NCBI GenBank assembly: GCA_031372765.1 | Contig: JANMLW010000245.1 | Span: forward strand, 1-16,695 | Length of the DNA: 16,695 bases | From: JADCCX01 sp031372765 | Lineage (GTDB): Bacteria; Pseudomonadota; Alphaproteobacteria; Rhizobiales; Beijerinckiaceae | Direction: 5' to 3' | In this document: one piece after another, positions 15,921-16,695 of the stretch | Position numbering within the stretch: the stretch's first letter is position 1 | How the letters are laid out: the number at the start of each line of letters is the position of its first letter | Made by a program: the position numbers and the translations under genes | Notes under the pieces: model-generated | The model's input: only the letters and a program-made list of their open reading frames with translations | Told to the model about the DNA's origin: nothing | The model's database searches: none

Positions 15921-16695
15921 GTATGCCGACCTTCCAACATCATAAGATTTCTGAAGTCAGCCACGGCCGCATGCTCTGGTCCGAGTTCAGCTGACACATC
16001 AACTGCAGCGAACGCGAGGCGATACCGCTCGCATAACATCGCATCCCCAACCAGTCGAAGTGGATCAATAGACCAGCCGAGTGCGGGCCCATTGCGAAGT
16101 TCATGCCCGATCACAATGCCAGACAACCGATCCGCTTTGTGCTCGGCGGAAAAATTTTCAAAAAGTACCCCACTGCGGACCGTAAAGACATCATTCAACA
16201 ACCCTGCTGAATGGGCTGCCATTGATTGTTTTACACCCGCCACAAAGGCGCATTCGTTGAAAGCAGTCGTGCCACTTGGCGCAAGCCGACCTACGATCGA
16301 GTGCAATTTCAAGAGGCGTACATTTCTCCCGTCAGAAATGTCCGAAATGCCACGATACGGCGCCGTTCGACCCTGACCCATTTGCTCTGTATTACAGGCA
16401 AGACAATCGTGACATTTTCCTCAGCGTGGATGCTTCCAGAAATCTGGATTTCTTCAGCGCGCATGACATCGGGAAGCGGGGTCTGAATTGAGACGCCCGG
16501 CAGAAAACGCAACTTGGCACCACAAGACGAAATCGATGTTTGAGCATGTTTCGCAAGCGATAACAGGTCAGCTGGGGCGTCGACATAGGGTGTCTATACC
16601 CAGCCATTGCCGCTGGTAATCATGCCCGAGAACGAGATTGCAGAACCTTGCTGGATCCACTCGCCGATCTCCCGGTGGAGTGTTGCCTCAAAAGC
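15917..16695 (-). pseudogene. dgoK: 2-dehydro-3-deoxygalactonokinase, broken by a nonsense codon and a frameshift (5' end outside the window)
   Basis: The reading runs from the window edge on the minus strand. AFEATLHREIGEW and ISFSGMITSGNGWV are followed by TAG (16594-16596), then TPYVDAPADL in the same frame, then LPDVMRAEEIQISG, SKWVRVE and TFLTGEMYA. At 16315 the frame breaks; one missing C restores ALLKLHSIVGRLAP, and the rest continues in the other frame to TGA at 15917-15919 (LNDVFTVRSGVLFENF, LSGIVIGHELRNG, LVGDAMLCERYRLAF). This is the DgoK family, which phosphorylates 2-dehydro-3-deoxygalactonate at C6. The family's PGTHSKW is changed to PVIQSKW, another sign of relaxed selection. 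It stood directly upstream of dgoA, overlapping by ATGA. With two independent lesions it is a firm pseudogene unless the assembly is faulty. Confidence 0.85.

Overview
The window looks like part of a Hyphomicrobiales (Rhizobiales) genome, perhaps near Brucella/Ochrobactrum, Rhizobium or Phyllobacterium. That placement is inferred from the style of the proteins: peptide-type ABC importers joined to amidohydrolases, a small rhizobial-type tyrosine recombinase, a LysR/flavin-reductase pair and group II truncated globins. No taxonomic marker gene is present.

Region 1 (1-4975) is one tightly packed plus-strand operon: the C-terminal end of an Opp/Dpp-type permease, two amidohydrolase-superfamily enzymes, and two ABC ATPases of the DppD and DppF types. 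Stop and start codons overlap at three junctions, so translation is probably coupled. The likely job is uptake of a small amide or N-heterocycle followed by its hydrolysis. The second enzyme lacks the usual N-terminal HxH metal motif.

Region 2 (about 5060-6160) is a mobile-element scar. It holds the catalytic half of a tyrosine recombinase (minus strand), the last codons of a HigB-like toxin, and an intact HigA-like antitoxin. A diverged 45-bp repeat with conserved spacing lies on each side.

Region 3 (6295-9799) has a LysR regulator divergent from a compact operon: NADPH-dependent FMN/quinone reductase, MFS exporter, DUF2798-type small membrane protein and a secreted SnoaL-like protein. This looks like an inducible detoxification and efflux module.

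Region 4 (9996-14362) encodes a two-component RND multidrug pump: a membrane-fusion lipoprotein and a MexF/OqxB-like transporter. No outer-membrane channel gene is next to it.

Region 5 (14363-16695) is a gene graveyard. A truncated-globin gene is stopped by TGA at the codon of the conserved Trp(G8). A secreted-protein gene has a nonsense codon, a frameshift and a lost 3' end. The galactonate genes dgoK (nonsense plus frameshift) and dgoA (lost catalytic-lysine half) are both broken. The dgoA remnant and the secreted-protein remnant meet tail to tail at a rearrangement junction near 15620-15635.

I see no rRNA, tRNA, CRISPR array or intact insertion sequence.
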